A stretch of DNA of 64,000 nucleotides from an uncultured Erythrobacter sp. (GCA_947500645.1 CANMSD010000002.1:744001-808000), one strand, 5' to 3'; positions 8,668 to 18,599 are shown, numbered from the stretch's first letter. Program-made: numbers and translations. The notes: generated by a model from the sequence alone, not told the origin.

Positions 8668-9390
8668 TCAATACATATGTTGCCCGCCATTGATGCTCAT
8701 GGTGGAGCCGGTAACGAACCCGGCCTCTTCAGAGCACAGGAAGCCCACACCCCGCGCGATCTCCTCCGCCTGGCCGAGCCTGCCGACGGGGATCTTGGCG
8801 ACGATCTTCTCAAGCACCGGCTCGGGTACTGCGGCGACCATGTCGGTGTCGATATAGCCCGGCGCAATTGCGTTGACCGTCACGCCAGACCTGGCACCCT
8901 CCTGCGCGAGCGCCTTGGTAAAGCCGTGAATGCCCGATTTCGCAGCGGCATAGTTGACCTGGCCGTATTGACCGGCCTGCCCGTTGATCGAGCCGATATT
9001 GACGATCCGACCCCAACCACGCTCGCGCATGCCGGGAAAACAGGCTTTGGCCATGTTGAAACACCCGCCAAGGTTGATCCGCATCACTTCATGCCAGTCG
9101 TCATAGCTCATCTTGTGCAAAGTGCCGTCGCGCGTGATCCCGGCGTTGTTGACCACTATATCGACCTCTCCGATGTCTGAGGTGATTGCTGCGCACCCCG
9201 CAAGCACCGCATCATGATCACCAACATCGAACTTGCGCACCTCGATGCCCAGCTCGTCAGCGCATTGTTGCGCGGCTTCATCATTGCCGCCGTAATTGGC
9301 GACCACGCTGAAGCCGTCGGACTTCAACTGCTGGCATATGGCGCGGCCGATCCCGCGCGTTCCTCCGGTAACCACTGCAACACGCGCCAT
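8668..9390 (-). CDS. phbB: Acetoacetyl-CoA reductase
   Basis: PhbB reduces acetoacetyl-CoA to (R)-3-hydroxybutyryl-CoA with NADPH, the second step of polyhydroxybutyrate synthesis. The 240-residue short-chain dehydrogenase carries the cofactor motif TGGTRGIG (residues 8-15), NNAG at 81-84 and the catalytic Ser134, Tyr147 and Lys151. The FNMAKACFPGMRERGWGRIV region and the C-terminus TGSTMSINGGQHMY are typical of PhbB. No phaC or phaA is adjacent, but a PHA depolymerase and a thiolase occur later in the window. Confidence 0.93.
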   Translation of the reverse strand: MARVAVVTGGTRGIGRAICQQLKSDGFSVVANYGGNDEAAQQCADELGIEVRKFDVGDHDAVLAGCAAITSDIGEVDIVVNNAGITRDGTLHKMSYDDWHEVMRINLGGCFNMAKACFPGMRERGWGRIVNIGSINGQAGQYGQVNYAAAKSGIHGFTKALAQEGARSGVTVNAIAPGYIDTDMVAAVPEPVLEKIVAKIPVGRLGQAEEIARGVGFLCSEEAGFVTGSTMSINGGQHMY

Positions 9391-9459
9391 TTCGAAACCC
9401 CTTCGCTGGACCTAAGCCTATCTGACTCAGAGCCTAGCCGTGCCGTAGCGTCAGGCAAT

Positions 9460-9482
9460 AAAAAACCCCGCCGAAGCGAGGT
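9460..9482 (-). terminator. Intrinsic terminator with a TTCG tetraloop
   Basis: On the minus strand ACCTCGC, a TTCG loop and GCGGGGT (stem 9465-9482) are followed by a run of T (9465 down to 9460). One pair is U-G on this strand and would be a mismatch on the other, so the terminator serves minus-strand transcription. It ends the gene at 9517-10272. Confidence 0.85.
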
Positions 9483-9516
9483 CTTGCATACGAATTTGTG
9501 ACTGCAGGGGCGCTTA

Positions 9517-10272
9517 TCAGAACTTGAACTGGGTTCCGACGTAAACAGCCTGACTGTCCTGATCCGCATTGGTCAGAGGAGCCAAGCGATCGCGCTCTTG
9601 CGAGAGACGCACACCGGCGGTCACGTTGAGGTTGCGCGAAACCCGATAGGCGCCGCCGACATCAACCGTTTGTGAGCTAAGTGCGTCGAGCGTGTTTGGC
9701 GAACGACCTGCGACCTTCTCGCCTTCAAGTTCAATCCGTGGCTGCAGACGACCTGGCTTATCTGCGGCTTGCGGCTTGGCTGGCTCGAATGTGGCCAGAT
9801 CAGGCATCGAAAGATTGCGCACATTATCTGGCAGCGCCGTCGGACGTGCGAAGCTTTCATAGCCGCGTGCCGTGCCAAGGTTGTAGCGGGTCGGTTGAAG
9901 CGCCGCGATGCCCTCGCTCGCCCCCGGTGCCGCTTCGAGAGCGGTGCGAACCGAAATCGCCTCAGCAACTTCGCTGTCTACGCGAACAGCGACGGTAACA
10001 GTGCGATCACGCGTAGCCGAGGCAGAGCCAGCGGGAGTGAAGCGAATACCCTCTTCATTCGATTTGCTGGCGACCAATGCCGCAAGATCGGGGTCGACCG
10101 AAGCAGGGGTGAAGATATCAATCGCAGAAGCATCGATGCCCGGCATGCCTTCCGTCAGGCTGACCACGGCAAGACCGGCTGTGGGAACGCCAAAAGCCAG
10201 CGCGCCAGCCACAAGCATCAGCGGCAGCTTGCGCTGCGCTCCGCTTTTCAATTGGCTAGCCTTGCGTGCCAT
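9517..10272 (-). CDS. Envelope protein of unknown function
   Basis: About 251 residues from ATG 10272, or 261 from ATG 10302. The later start follows GAGGAA and puts a basic n-region (MARKASQLKSGAQRK) before a hydrophobic segment, LMLVAGALAFGVPTAGLAVV, which is either a signal peptide or an anchor. The middle is low complexity. The last 50 residues look like two or three amphipathic beta strands ending in GTQFKF, with a terminal Phe as in outer-membrane proteins. It is followed by its own terminator. No family was recognised. Confidence 0.6.
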   Translation of the reverse strand: MARKASQLKSGAQRKLPLMLVAGALAFGVPTAGLAVVSLTEGMPGIDASAIDIFTPASVDPDLAALVASKSNEEGIRFTPAGSASATRDRTVTVAVRVDSEVAEAISVRTALEAAPGASEGIAALQPTRYNLGTARGYESFARPTALPDNVRNLSMPDLATFEPAKPQAADKPGRLQPRIELEGEKVAGRSPNTLDALSSQTVDVGGAYRVSRNLNVTAGVRLSQERDRLAPLTNADQDSQAVYVGTQFKF

Positions 10273-10633
10273 GGTGTTTGCGTGTTCCTCTACCAGTTCC
10301 ATAATCGCTCAATATTTAAGCGGCCCCCGCCTTAACCCTGGCTGAGTATGCCCCAAAGCGACTCGCTGACTTATGTAACATGCGAATGATAGAATCATGA
10401 CAAGGACTTAGGCAATGCCCGCAGGTGCGATTCCGGGCTCTTGGGCCTGATCTGTTGCATTGCGCACACAGAGTAAGGCGGGAATATGGCCAGTTCAGCA
10501 GCCATACAGGCGAAACAAGCGCTAGAATGCGCGGATAATTGGCCCAATCTCACCTGAATCGGCGATGTGACCGCTTGCCGCGCAGAGGCACACGGTTATA
10601 GAGCCAATAACGACTTAATGAGGAATTATCGCT
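10273..10633. other. Intergenic divergent promoter region
   Basis: About 360 bases separate the minus-strand envelope gene from the plus-strand DUF3576 gene. There is no convincing coding frame. A small dyad, ATGAT-aga-ATCAT, lies at 10386-10398. A TGC-rich stretch near 10455 only partly resembles the palindrome found near phaZ. GAGGAA lies just before GTG 10634. Confidence 0.4.
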
Positions 10634-11086
10634 GTGACACGCGCCACTTTTACGCTTTCCCGCTCAACTCGCATTCTTTTCGCTGGCTTGGCCAGCGCAG
10701 CGCTTGTCGCATGCGGCGGAAATGAGCGCCCTCAGGCCGATATGGCTGCGGCACAGGTCAACACAATCGGCGTGAATTCCTATCTCTGGCGTGCGGCGCT
10801 GGAAACCGTCAGTTTCGCGCCGCTCTTGCAGGCTGACAGCGCTGGCGGCGTAATCGTAACTGATTGGTACGCCAATCCGAGCAATCCCAATGAGCGGGTT
10901 AAGGTGACCGTTGCGATCCTCGATCAGGATTTGCGGGCCGATGCGCTGCGGGTCGCTGCAAGCCGCCAGGTCGCACAGGGTGGTGGCTGGGTCGATGCGC
11001 CGGTACAGGCCGCAACCGTCCAAAAGCTGGAAGATATTATCCTGACCAAGGCGCGCGATTTGCGCCGCAAAGCAGTAGCTTCCTGA
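10634..11086 (+). CDS. DUF3576 family lipoprotein
   Basis: A 150-residue protein starting at GTG 10634, with GAGGAA eight bases upstream. It has a lipoprotein signal with lipobox LVAC near residue 27, followed by the DUF3576 domain, recognisable from [19 protein letters not shown] and the C-terminal DLRRKA. These proteins are envelope lipoproteins of unknown role that often sit before leuS in alphaproteobacteria, as here. It probably heads an operon with leuS, lptE and holA. Confidence 0.82.
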   Translation: MTRATFTLSRSTRILFAGLASAALVACGGNERPQADMAAAQVNTIGVNSYLWRAALETVSFAPLLQADSAGGVIVTDWYANPSNPNERVKVTVAILDQDLRADALRVAASRQVAQGGGWVDAPVQAATVQKLEDIILTKARDLRRKAVAS

Positions 11087-11111
11087 TCTCAATTTCCCTA
11101 GCGGGGGCTTC

Positions 11112-13622
11112 ATGACCGATACGCGTTTCGATCCGTCCAAGGCCGACGGGCGCTGGCAGCGTGCGTGGGATGAGGCGGGGACTTTTACCGCCGACAGCGC
11201 TTCGCCCAAGCCCAAGAGCTTCATCCTGGAGATGTTCCCCTATCCATCGGGGCGCATCCATATGGGTCATGTCCGCAATTACACGATGGGCGATGTGCTG
11301 GCGCGCTACAAGAAGATGCGCGGGCACGAAGTGCTCCACCCGATGGGCTGGGATGCGTTCGGCATGCCAGCCGAGAATGCGGCGATGGAAAAGAAGGTTC
11401 ATCCTGGCGCCTGGACCCGTTCCAATATCGAGGCGATGAAGGCGCAATTGCGGCGGATCGGCTTTGCGCTCGACTGGACGCGCGAATTCGCCACCTGCGA
11501 TCCTGAATATTACGGGCACGAACAATCGCTGTTCATCGACATGTATGAAGCAGGCCTCGTCTATCGCCGCCAGTCGGAGGTGAACTGGGACCCGGTCGAT
11601 ATGACGGTTCTCGCTAACGAGCAGGTGATCGATGGCAAGGGCTGGCGCAGCGGCGCCGAAGTCGAGAAGCGCAAGCTGGATCAGTGGTTCTTGAAGATCA
11701 CCGATTTTGCGGGCGAGCTGCTCGACGGTCTGGCCGAGCTGAAGGACTGGCCCGACAAGGTCCGGCTGATGCAGGAGAACTGGATCGGCAAGTCGAGCGG
11801 GCTGGAGTTCTCGTTCGAGCTGTCCAATGGCGATAAACTGCCGGTCTACTCGACCCGCCCGGACACGATTTTCGGCGCGAGCTTCTGCGCGGTGGCGGCT
11901 GATCATCCGCTGGCGCAGCAAGTCGGTGCGAGCAATCCGGCGGCAGCGAGCTTTATCGAGGAATGCAAGCGTGGCGGCACAACCGCAGCAGAGCTTGAAA
12001 CTGCGGAGAAACTGGGTTTCGACACCGGAATTACGGCGAAGCATCCGTTCACGGGCGCACCGCTGCCGGTTCTGATCGCGAATTTCGTGCTGATGGACTA
12101 CGGCACCGGCGCGGTGATGGGCGTGCCGGGCCACGACCAGCGCGACTTCGAATTCGCGACCAAATACGAGCTGCCTATCGTTCGGGTTGTCGCGAGCGAT
12201 CCTGCGCAGGCTGGCGAACCGTTCAAGGGCGAGGCGGAGCCAGGTGATGGGGTCATCGTCAACTCGGATTTCCTCGATGGAATGAGCGTTGAGGAAGCCA
12301 AGGCCCAAGTTATCAAGCGCGCCGAGGACGACCAATGGGGCGAAGGCACCACTGTCTGGCGGCTGCGCGATTGGGGCGTCTCTCGCCAACGCTATTGGGG
12401 CACGCCAATCCCGTTCATCCATTGCGATACCTGCGGCGTTGTCCCCGTACCCAAGGACCAGCTGCCGGTCACCCTGCCCGACGATGTCGATTTCGAGACG
12501 CCGGGCAATCCTTTGGAGCGCCACCCGACCTGGAGCAAGACGAGCTGCCCGAAATGCGGCGGCGATGCGCGGCGCGAGACCGACACGCTCGACACTTTCA
12601 CCAATTCAAGCTGGTATTTTCTGCGCTTTGCCAGCCAGCCTGTCGACGCGCCTTTTGATCCTGAAGAAGTCGCCAAGTGGATGCCGGTCGAGCACTATAT
12701 CGGCGGGATTGAGCATGCGATCCTGCATCTGCTTTATGCCCGGTTCTGGACCCGCGCGCTCAAGCATATCGGTAAGCTCGACGTCGCGGAACCGTTCGCT
12801 GCGCTCTTCACTCAGGGCATGGTAACGCACGAGACGTACAGCCTCGGCGATGGCTCTTGGCTCTCACCCGACGAAGTGCGCAAGGATGGTGCGGACTGGA
12901 CCCGGATCGAAGATGGTGCGCCGGTATCCGCTGGCCGCGTCGTCAAAATGTCCAAGTCGAAAAAGAACGTCGTCGATCCCGACAATATCATTGCCGACTA
13001 TGGCGCGGATGCGGTGCGCTGGTTCATGCTGTCCGACAGCCCGCCAGAGCGCGATTTGCCTTGGTCAGAGGCCGGCATCGAAGGCTGCGGACGGTTTGTG
13101 CAGCGGCTCTGGCGTTTGTTTGAGAGCCTCGATCCGACCGCCGCTGGCGAGGACAAAGCGCTCGCTCGCAAGGCCCATCAGGCCATTGTCGCGGTTGCCG
13201 AAGACATCGAAGCGCTGAGCTTTAACAAAGCGGTGGCGCGCATTTACGAGCTTACCGGAACGGCGGAAAAGGCGGCCCCGAGCGAGAGCCGCAATTTCGC
13301 CATCCGCACGATCCTCCATCTCGTCAGCCCGATGATGCCTCACTTGGCCGAAGAGGTATGGTCGAGGCAGAACGAAAGCGGTCTGATCGCCGATGCAGTC
13401 TGGCCCGAACATGACCCGGCCATGCTGGTCGAAGATGAAGTGACCATCGCGGTCCAACATAAGGGCAAACTGCGCGACACGCTGACCGCGCCCAAAGGGG
13501 CATCGAAAGAAGACCTCGAGGCGCTTGCGCTGGCGAGCGAGAAGGTCCAGCGTTCACTTGATGGAGCGGAGATACGAAAGGTGATCGTGGTGCCTGACAG
13601 ACTGGTGAACATCGTCACGTGA
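11112..13622 (+). CDS. leuS: Leucyl-tRNA synthetase
   Basis: Class I synthetase that charges tRNA-Leu. The 836 residues match bacterial LeuRS. The HIGH motif is HMGH at residues 50-53 within [15 protein letters not shown]. The editing domain insert lies about residues 220-410, and the KMSKS loop is at 612-616. A zinc-ribbon pair is visible (CDTCGVVP and CPKCGGD). The TGA stop overlaps the lptE ATG by one base, which suggests coupled translation with lptE. Confidence 0.98.
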   Translation: MTDTRFDPSKADGRWQRAWDEAGTFTADSASPKPKSFILEMFPYPSGRIHMGHVRNYTMGDVLARYKKMRGHEVLHPMGWDAFGMPAENAAMEKKVHPGAWTRSNIEAMKAQLRRIGFALDWTREFATCDPEYYGHEQSLFIDMYEAGLVYRRQSEVNWDPVDMTVLANEQVIDGKGWRSGAEVEKRKLDQWFLKITDFAGELLDGLAELKDWPDKVRLMQENWIGKSSGLEFSFELSNGDKLPVYSTRPDTIFGASFCAVAADHPLAQQVGASNPAAASFIEECKRGGTTAAELETAEKLGFDTGITAKHPFTGAPLPVLIANFVLMDYGTGAVMGVPGHDQRDFEFATKYELPIVRVVASDPAQAGEPFKGEAEPGDGVIVNSDFLDGMSVEEAKAQVIKRAEDDQWGEGTTVWRLRDWGVSRQRYWGTPIPFIHCDTCGVVPVPKDQLPVTLPDDVDFETPGNPLERHPTWSKTSCPKCGGDARRETDTLDTFTNSSWYFLRFASQPVDAPFDPEEVAKWMPVEHYIGGIEHAILHLLYARFWTRALKHIGKLDVAEPFAALFTQGMVTHETYSLGDGSWLSPDEVRKDGADWTRIEDGAPVSAGRVVKMSKSKKNVVDPDNIIADYGADAVRWFMLSDSPPERDLPWSEAGIEGCGRFVQRLWRLFESLDPTAAGEDKALARKAHQAIVAVAEDIEALSFNKAVARIYELTGTAEKAAPSESRNFAIRTILHLVSPMMPHLAEEVWSRQNESGLIADAVWPEHDPAMLVEDEVTIAVQHKGKLRDTLTAPKGASKEDLEALALASEKVQRSLDGAEIRKVIVVPDRLVNIVT

Positions 13623-14140
13623 TGCGCGGCGCGTTCGCCTTGCTTGCGTGTTTCGCGCTCTCCGCCTGCGGGCTGCAACCGCTTTATTCGAGCGGTAACA
13701 ATGGTGCGATCCCCAGTGGCTTGGCTGCGGTGCAAATCCCGACCATTGCTGGACGCGGCGGCTGGCTGCTGCGCGGCGCACTGGAAGACCGGCTGAATGT
13801 CGCAGGCAATACCAGCCCTCGATATCGCTTGGACGTTCGGCTCGACGATGCGCTTGAGGCCCTAGGCGTGCTCAACGATGACACGATCAGCCGCGAGCGG
13901 CGTATCCTGCGCGCGCGCTATCAGCTTATCGACATTGCGAGCGGAGAGATCCTGCTCGACGCGACCGCCGGAGCGGATGCCGGGATCGACGTCGTCAGCT
14001 CCGAATATGCGACCATCGCAGCCGAACAGACCGCGCTGGAGAACCTGACCAAAGAGGTGGCGGACAGGATGGTGACGCGCATTGCGCTAACCTTGCGCTC
14101 GCAAGGGGCGGATAAGGCCGCAGCCGTGGCGGACGAGTGA
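13622..14140 (+). CDS. lptE: LPS assembly lipoprotein LptE
   Basis: LptE is the outer-membrane lipoprotein that plugs the LptD barrel and helps insert LPS. The 172-residue protein has a short lipoprotein signal with lipobox LSACGLQPLY, the usual start of alphaproteobacterial LptE. The position between leuS and holA is the conserved location. I start at ATG 13622, which overlaps the leuS stop as TGATG. A GTG three bases earlier is possible. It works with LptA and LptC encoded about 3 kb away. Confidence 0.9.
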   Translation: MRGAFALLACFALSACGLQPLYSSGNNGAIPSGLAAVQIPTIAGRGGWLLRGALEDRLNVAGNTSPRYRLDVRLDDALEALGVLNDDTISRERRILRARYQLIDIASGEILLDATAGADAGIDVVSSEYATIAAEQTALENLTKEVADRMVTRIALTLRSQGADKAAAVADE

Positions 14141-14150
14141 GAACGCGGCG

Positions 14151-15191
14151 GTGAAAGCGACCCAGCGCGATTTCGCTCGCGGCGTTCCGAGCGGTGCGGA
14201 CAAATGCTCGATCTTCTTCTTTTGCGGGCCGGATGAAGCCGGCGCATCCGCCGCTGCCGCCAAAATTATCGAGGGTTTGCCCGATGCCGGTGAACGCATC
14301 GAGATATCCGGCGGAGACGTGCGACGCGACCCGGCGATGCTGGGCGATGAAGCGCGCTCTGGCTCTCTCTTCGGCGACAAGCGGCACATTCTCGTACGTG
14401 CGAGCGGCGACGAAGCGCATGACGCGGTGAAGGCGCTGATCGAGACCGGCGAAGCTGGCGCGGGTGAGGCCGCACCAGTGTTTATCGTCGCGACCTCCGC
14501 CACGGACAAGGCGCGCACCGCCAAGCTGATTGAGAAACGCAAGGATGGCATGGTGGCGATGTTCTGGCCGCCCGACCTGTCTTCGGTCGCATCCTCAGTG
14601 CGGATGATGGCGGATAGCGCCGGTCTTCGGCTAGGCGGCGATTTGGCCGAGCGGATTGCGCGTGCTGCGGGTCTGGATGTGCGACTTGCGCAATCGGAAG
14701 TGACCAAGCTCGCGCTCTATTGCGACGCCGATCCGCAATCGCCCAAGACCGCTTCGATCGAGGACTACGGCGAGATAGGCGCAGCCACCGAGGAGGATGG
14801 CTTCCAGCCCCTCGTGAATGCGGTGATGAGCGGAGAAACGGCGCGGCTCGACAGGGAAATCCGTCGCATGCGTGAGCTGGGGCTCAACCCGGTCGGGCTG
14901 TTGCTGGCTATCGAGCGGCGCGCGGCGCAATTGGCGCAGATTACCGCGAAGCTCGGTCCGCGCGGTTCGCTCGACAATCTGGGCAAGGGTGAAAAGGCCC
15001 AACTTGGCATATTCTGGCGCGAGGAGCGCGATATTCGTCAGCAGCTTTCGCGTTGGCATGCGCGCAAGCTGGATCGGTTGGTCCCGCGCCTCGTGGAAAT
15101 GCACCGCTCACTGCTTTCAAACAGTCAGGCGGCGGAATTGCTGCTCGCGCAGGGATTGGCGGAAATCACACGGTTTGCCGCAAGGCGCTGA
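14151..15191 (+). CDS. holA: DNA polymerase III delta subunit
   Basis: HolA is the clamp-loader subunit that opens the beta clamp. The 346 residues match the family: an N-terminal divergent AAA+ domain (CSIFFFCGPDEAGASAAA around residues 19-36), a middle lid, and a C-terminal helical collar with RRAAQLAQITAKLG. The start is GTG 14151, ten bases after the lptE stop. Sequence similarity in this family is low, but the leuS-lptE-holA order is conserved and supports the call. Confidence 0.93.
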   Translation: MKATQRDFARGVPSGADKCSIFFFCGPDEAGASAAAAKIIEGLPDAGERIEISGGDVRRDPAMLGDEARSGSLFGDKRHILVRASGDEAHDAVKALIETGEAGAGEAAPVFIVATSATDKARTAKLIEKRKDGMVAMFWPPDLSSVASSVRMMADSAGLRLGGDLAERIARAAGLDVRLAQSEVTKLALYCDADPQSPKTASIEDYGEIGAATEEDGFQPLVNAVMSGETARLDREIRRMRELGLNPVGLLLAIERRAAQLAQITAKLGPRGSLDNLGKGEKAQLGIFWREERDIRQQLSRWHARKLDRLVPRLVEMHRSLLSNSQAAELLLAQGLAEITRFAARR

Positions 15192-15215
15192 TCTCCCGCA
15201 AGCAGTTCACAGCTC

Positions 15216-15239
15216 GTAAATCATTAACTACGTATTTAC
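15216..15239. promoter_or_regulatory. Operator-like dyad before the glycosylphosphotransferase gene
   Basis: GTAAAT (15216-15221) and ATTTAC (15234-15239) form a 6-bp inverted repeat with a 12-base spacer, about 40 bases before the start codon. Inside it, TTAA-N7-TTTA (15224-15238) matches the CtrA site TTAA-N7-TTAA at seven of eight positions. Either a specific regulator or CtrA could bind; this is inference. Confidence 0.35.
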
Positions 15240-15277
15240 CCTAATGTCCTAGGTGGTAATAATGCTGACCAGGGGCA

Positions 15278-16696
15278 ATGGGGTCGCAAACCATGAATAA
15301 GTTGTCGGGGCAATTTTTTGCCGCGGAGGAATTGCGCGATGCGCAATTCCGAACGCCAAAATCTTTAGAAAAGAGGCGCTTACGCGCCTATATCGCGATG
15401 CTTCTGCTCGATGCATTGCTGCTGCATGCTGGCTTTTTGATCGCCGCCTTTGCCTATGAGGGCGTCTGGTGGGAGCCGCGCGCATTGCTAGCAGTGCAGA
15501 CTCTCCTGCCGATATTTTTCACCATTGGCCTTTATAATGCGAGTTATTGCGCCCGCGCATTGGTCGATTGGGGCTATGCAATACGCCAAAATGCGGTCGC
15601 GCTTGTGATTTCAGCGGGTTTGATCAACTTTGTTGCGTTTTATACAAAGTCCAACGCAGACTTCTCGCGTGTAGCCATATCGCTCGGATTCATTTTCAGC
15701 TTCGTACTGATGGCGGCGGCCCGACGCTCGATTGTCACGTTCATCGAAAACGTCTGGAAAGGCAGAATTCGCAATCGCCTGGTGATTGACGATGGCGGCC
15801 CCAGCTTTGCTTTGGAAAACAGCAAAACCGTCAGCGCGGCGGAGCTTGGCCTCAATCCGGCCGACCATGATCCGTTGATGCGCGATCTAATCGGTCAGCT
15901 GTTGCGACATCAAGACAGCGTGGTTGTGAGTTGCCCGCTCGACCGGCGTGACGAATGGTCGATGCTGCTTAAATCGGCGGGCGTCCATGGCGAGGTGGTG
16001 AGCACACGCGCATACGAGCTCGGCGCTTTAGGCGTGCAGCATTATGACGAACAGGGCCGCTCGACTCTGGTTGTTTCAGCCGGGCCACTTGGCATGCGTG
16101 CGCGAGCAGCGAAGCGGATTTTCGATATTAGTGCGGCTGTGTTGGGGTTGATCGTCTTTGCGCCTTTGCTGGCGTTGATCGCTCTGCTGATTAAGCTGGA
16201 GGACGGTGGGCCTGTCCTGTTCGTGCAGGACCGGATGGGACGTGGTCATCGGTTGTTCCCGATGTACAAATTCCGCAGCATGGCCGTGGCGCAATCCGAT
16301 CATGAAGGAGCGCGTTCAGCGTCACGCGACGACGAGCGCGTGACTCGGATCGGCCGGTTTATTCGGGCCAATAGCCTCGACGAATTGCCACAGCTTTGGA
16401 ATGTGCTGCGCGGTGAAATGGCGATTGTCGGTCCGCGTCCGCATGCGCTCAAAAGCCAGGCGGGCGACAAGTTCTTCTGGGAAGTGGATCAGCGCTATTG
16501 GGGGCGGCATTCGCTCAAGCCCGGGCTGACCGGACTGGCGCAGGTGCGCGGCCATCGCGGCGCGACCGAGAAGGAAGCCGATCTGGTCGATCGCTTGCAA
16601 TCCGACCTTGAATACATCGCTGGCTGGAACCTGAGCCGCGACATCAGGATCGTGCTGAGCACTCTCAAAGTGTTGCGTCACGAGCGAGCGTATTGA
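15278..16696 (+). CDS. Exopolysaccharide polyprenyl glycosylphosphotransferase
   Basis: This enzyme moves a sugar phosphate from a nucleotide sugar to undecaprenyl phosphate and so starts surface-polysaccharide units. The 472-residue protein has four N-terminal membrane helices (about residues 35-150), a Rossmann-like middle, a fifth hydrophobic segment (FDISAAVLGLIVFAPLLALI) and the C-terminal bacterial sugar transferase domain with MYKFRSM, SLDELPQLWNVLRGEM and GPRPHA. An alternative start is ATG 15293. An operator-like dyad lies upstream. It may serve the exosortase-linked polysaccharide. Confidence 0.9.
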   Translation: MGSQTMNKLSGQFFAAEELRDAQFRTPKSLEKRRLRAYIAMLLLDALLLHAGFLIAAFAYEGVWWEPRALLAVQTLLPIFFTIGLYNASYCARALVDWGYAIRQNAVALVISAGLINFVAFYTKSNADFSRVAISLGFIFSFVLMAAARRSIVTFIENVWKGRIRNRLVIDDGGPSFALENSKTVSAAELGLNPADHDPLMRDLIGQLLRHQDSVVVSCPLDRRDEWSMLLKSAGVHGEVVSTRAYELGALGVQHYDEQGRSTLVVSAGPLGMRARAAKRIFDISAAVLGLIVFAPLLALIALLIKLEDGGPVLFVQDRMGRGHRLFPMYKFRSMAVAQSDHEGARSASRDDERVTRIGRFIRANSLDELPQLWNVLRGEMAIVGPRPHALKSQAGDKFFWEVDQRYWGRHSLKPGLTGLAQVRGHRGATEKEADLVDRLQSDLEYIAGWNLSRDIRIVLSTLKVLRHERAY

Positions 16697-16734
16697 ACGG
16701 CGCAGGTCGTTTCAGCGATACTCGAAAACGATAT

Positions 16735-17295
16735 CTAGTTCTGAGGCACGGTAAAGCTGCCGGTCACCCGGCCGCTTGAGCCTTCGGTGGCTCCGCCGGG
16801 AGCGCCCGATGCGCGGCCATCCACGCTCGAAAGCCCGCTGCGCAGGTCGATCACCAGACGCCCACCATTCAGCGTGTCGCCACCGCGCGCGAGCCGAACA
16901 TTGCCCGACATGGTGATGATCCGCCGACCGAAGTCATAGATTGCGACATCGCCGCTGGCCCGCTCGTTTCCGCGGGAAACCGTCACGCCGCCGGTCGCGG
17001 TGATACGCTGGATGTCGAGCGAACCGCTGTCGCTGTAATTCACCAGCATCCGCTCGGACTGCACAGTAAGACCAGCCTGCCGCACGATTACACTGCCCGA
17101 CAGCGCGACCCGGTTTTCGCGATCCTGCAACTCGATCCGCCCCGCGTCGAAGTCGACGGGAGCGCGCGAATTGTGCGCGGCGATGCCCTGTGCACCAGCC
17201 TGGATCGCACCCATCATCGCAATGGTGCCGAGAAATCCACCCAGCGCCCAGCGCTTAGCAACTGATGTGATTGGCAGGTTGGTGGACTTGCTCAT
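16735..17295 (-). CDS. lptA: LPS transport periplasmic protein LptA (OstA-like)
   Basis: LptA forms the periplasmic bridge that carries LPS from LptC to the LptD/LptE complex. The 186 residues include an N-terminal signal (about residues 15-37) and an OstA beta-jellyroll, seen in RVALSGSVIVRQAGLTVQSE and ITMSGNVRLARGGDTLNGGR. The ATG overlaps the lptC stop by four bases. The usual next gene, lptB, is absent: transcription here runs into the convergent glycosylphosphotransferase gene. Confidence 0.88.
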   Translation of the reverse strand: MSKSTNLPITSVAKRWALGGFLGTIAMMGAIQAGAQGIAAHNSRAPVDFDAGRIELQDRENRVALSGSVIVRQAGLTVQSERMLVNYSDSGSLDIQRITATGGVTVSRGNERASGDVAIYDFGRRIITMSGNVRLARGGDTLNGGRLVIDLRSGLSSVDGRASGAPGGATEGSSGRVTGSFTVPQN

Positions 17296-17957
17296 GGTAT
17301 CCTCAATTCGCCCGGTATCATTGACAGTTTCGCATTGCCTTCCAGCGTGATTGTGCGCGCTGACAGGTCGGCGCGGATCGTTCGCGCGCTGAAGGTGCCG
17401 GCGGGCACAGCGCCCTCGACGCCTTCATCGCCGAGCATTGTACGCGATTGCAGATCGACCGATACGCCGCGTGCGGTCATTGTGTAGCCATCGGCGGCAT
17501 TCATGCGCACCGGCCCATCGACGTCGACCACTTCTTCTTCGATGGCATAGGCTCCGCCATCCGCGCTGATCCGCGCAGGCCCTTCAGGCAGAAGCAATTG
17601 CGCCACCAGGTCCTGCATCCGCACGATCCCTTCCGCGCTCGATCGCTGCACCGCTTCGCCTGCCTGGATAGAGAACGGCCGCCCGCGCTCGTCACGCCCG
17701 CGATACATTGCATTGTCGACGCTTAGGCGCTCGCTGATCATCGCCACCTTGTTGCGGTCGAGCAGGAACGAGATTTCACCTCTTGGCGACAGCGGTGTGA
17801 TGATCATCAGCGCGGCCATTACCCCGACGCCCATAGGCAGGGCCCGGGCCAGGAAGCCCACCAATTTGTCATGGCTGCCACCGGGCGCAGCAAAGTGCTG
17901 GCGCTTGCCGCGCAGCGCCTTGGCTTTGCTGGTTTCGATGCGCCGTTTGATGACCAT
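17292..17957 (-). CDS. lptC: LPS export system protein LptC
   Basis: LptC is a bitopic inner-membrane protein that passes LPS from the LptBFG pump to LptA. The 221 residues include a basic cytoplasmic start, one membrane helix (about residues 34-55, FLARALPMGVGVMAALMIIT) and a periplasmic beta-jellyroll with DLQSRTMLGDEGVEG. It follows rnd by 24 bases and overlaps lptA by four, so rnd-lptC-lptA is one operon. Confidence 0.88.
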   Translation of the reverse strand: MVIKRRIETSKAKALRGKRQHFAAPGGSHDKLVGFLARALPMGVGVMAALMIITPLSPRGEISFLLDRNKVAMISERLSVDNAMYRGRDERGRPFSIQAGEAVQRSSAEGIVRMQDLVAQLLLPEGPARISADGGAYAIEEEVVDVDGPVRMNAADGYTMTARGVSVDLQSRTMLGDEGVEGAVPAGTFSARTIRADLSARTITLEGNAKLSMIPGELRIP

Positions 17958-17981
17958 TGATCTGTCTTGCCGGTTCTTGGC

Positions 17982-18599
17982 TTAAGTGTGGCTGAAAATG
18001 TCGCTCTCGGCCCATCCTGCCATGTCTAGCAGCGCACGGGTCGGGAGGAAGTCGAAACAGGCTTGCGCGATTTCCATCCGGCCTTCGCGTTCGAGCCGCT
18101 TGATCAGCTCTTCGCGCATGGCGTGGAGGAAGCGTACATCGGATGCCGCATATTCGCGCTGGGCTTCGCTTAACTCCGGCCCGCCCCAGTCGGAGCTTTG
18201 CTGCTGCTTGGATATCTCCGCCCCTAGCAACTCGTTGGCGAGGTTCTTCAGCCCGTGTCGGTCTGTGTAGGTGCGCACCAGCTTGCTCGCGATCTTGGTG
18301 CAGAATACGGGCGCTGCCATCACGCCGAGATAGTGCTGGATCGCGGCCAGATCAAAGCGGGCATAGTGATAGAGTTTCAGCCGGTTCGGATCGGCCAGCA
18401 CCGCCTTGAGGTTAGGCGCGGCATAGTCGCTGCCGGGGGCAAACCGCACCAGATGCTCATCGCCATTGCCATCGCTGATCTGGACGACGCACAGCCGGTC
18501 GCGGTGGGTGATGAGGCCCATGGTCTCGGTATCGACGGCAACGGGGCCATCGGCGAGCACGCCTGCGGGCAGGTCTTCTTCGTGAAAATGAACTGTCAT
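17982..18599 (-). CDS. rnd: Ribonuclease D-like 3'-5' exonuclease
   Basis: A 205-residue DEDDy exonuclease. Asp23 and Glu25 (AVDTETMG), the Asp of YHYARFDLAAI, and the Tyr and Asp of YAASDVRFLHAM form the metal-binding set. E. coli RNase D is near 375 residues because of HRDC domains, which are missing here; this is the short form. I start at ATG 18599 (MTVHFHEEDL). A longer frame in phase runs on to 19340, but it lies antisense to ung and is not protein-like. First gene of an operon with lptC and lptA. Confidence 0.9.
   Translation of the reverse strand: MTVHFHEEDLPAGVLADGPVAVDTETMGLITHRDRLCVVQISDGNGDEHLVRFAPGSDYAAPNLKAVLADPNRLKLYHYARFDLAAIQHYLGVMAAPVFCTKIASKLVRTYTDRHGLKNLANELLGAEISKQQQSSDWGGPELSEAQREYAASDVRFLHAMREELIKRLEREGRMEIAQACFDFLPTRALLDMAGWAESDIFSHT

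Noticed and set aside
11037-12524. A 495-residue minus-strand frame inside leuS
   Set aside because: LeuS motifs on the plus strand are unambiguous and the antisense protein shows no domain.
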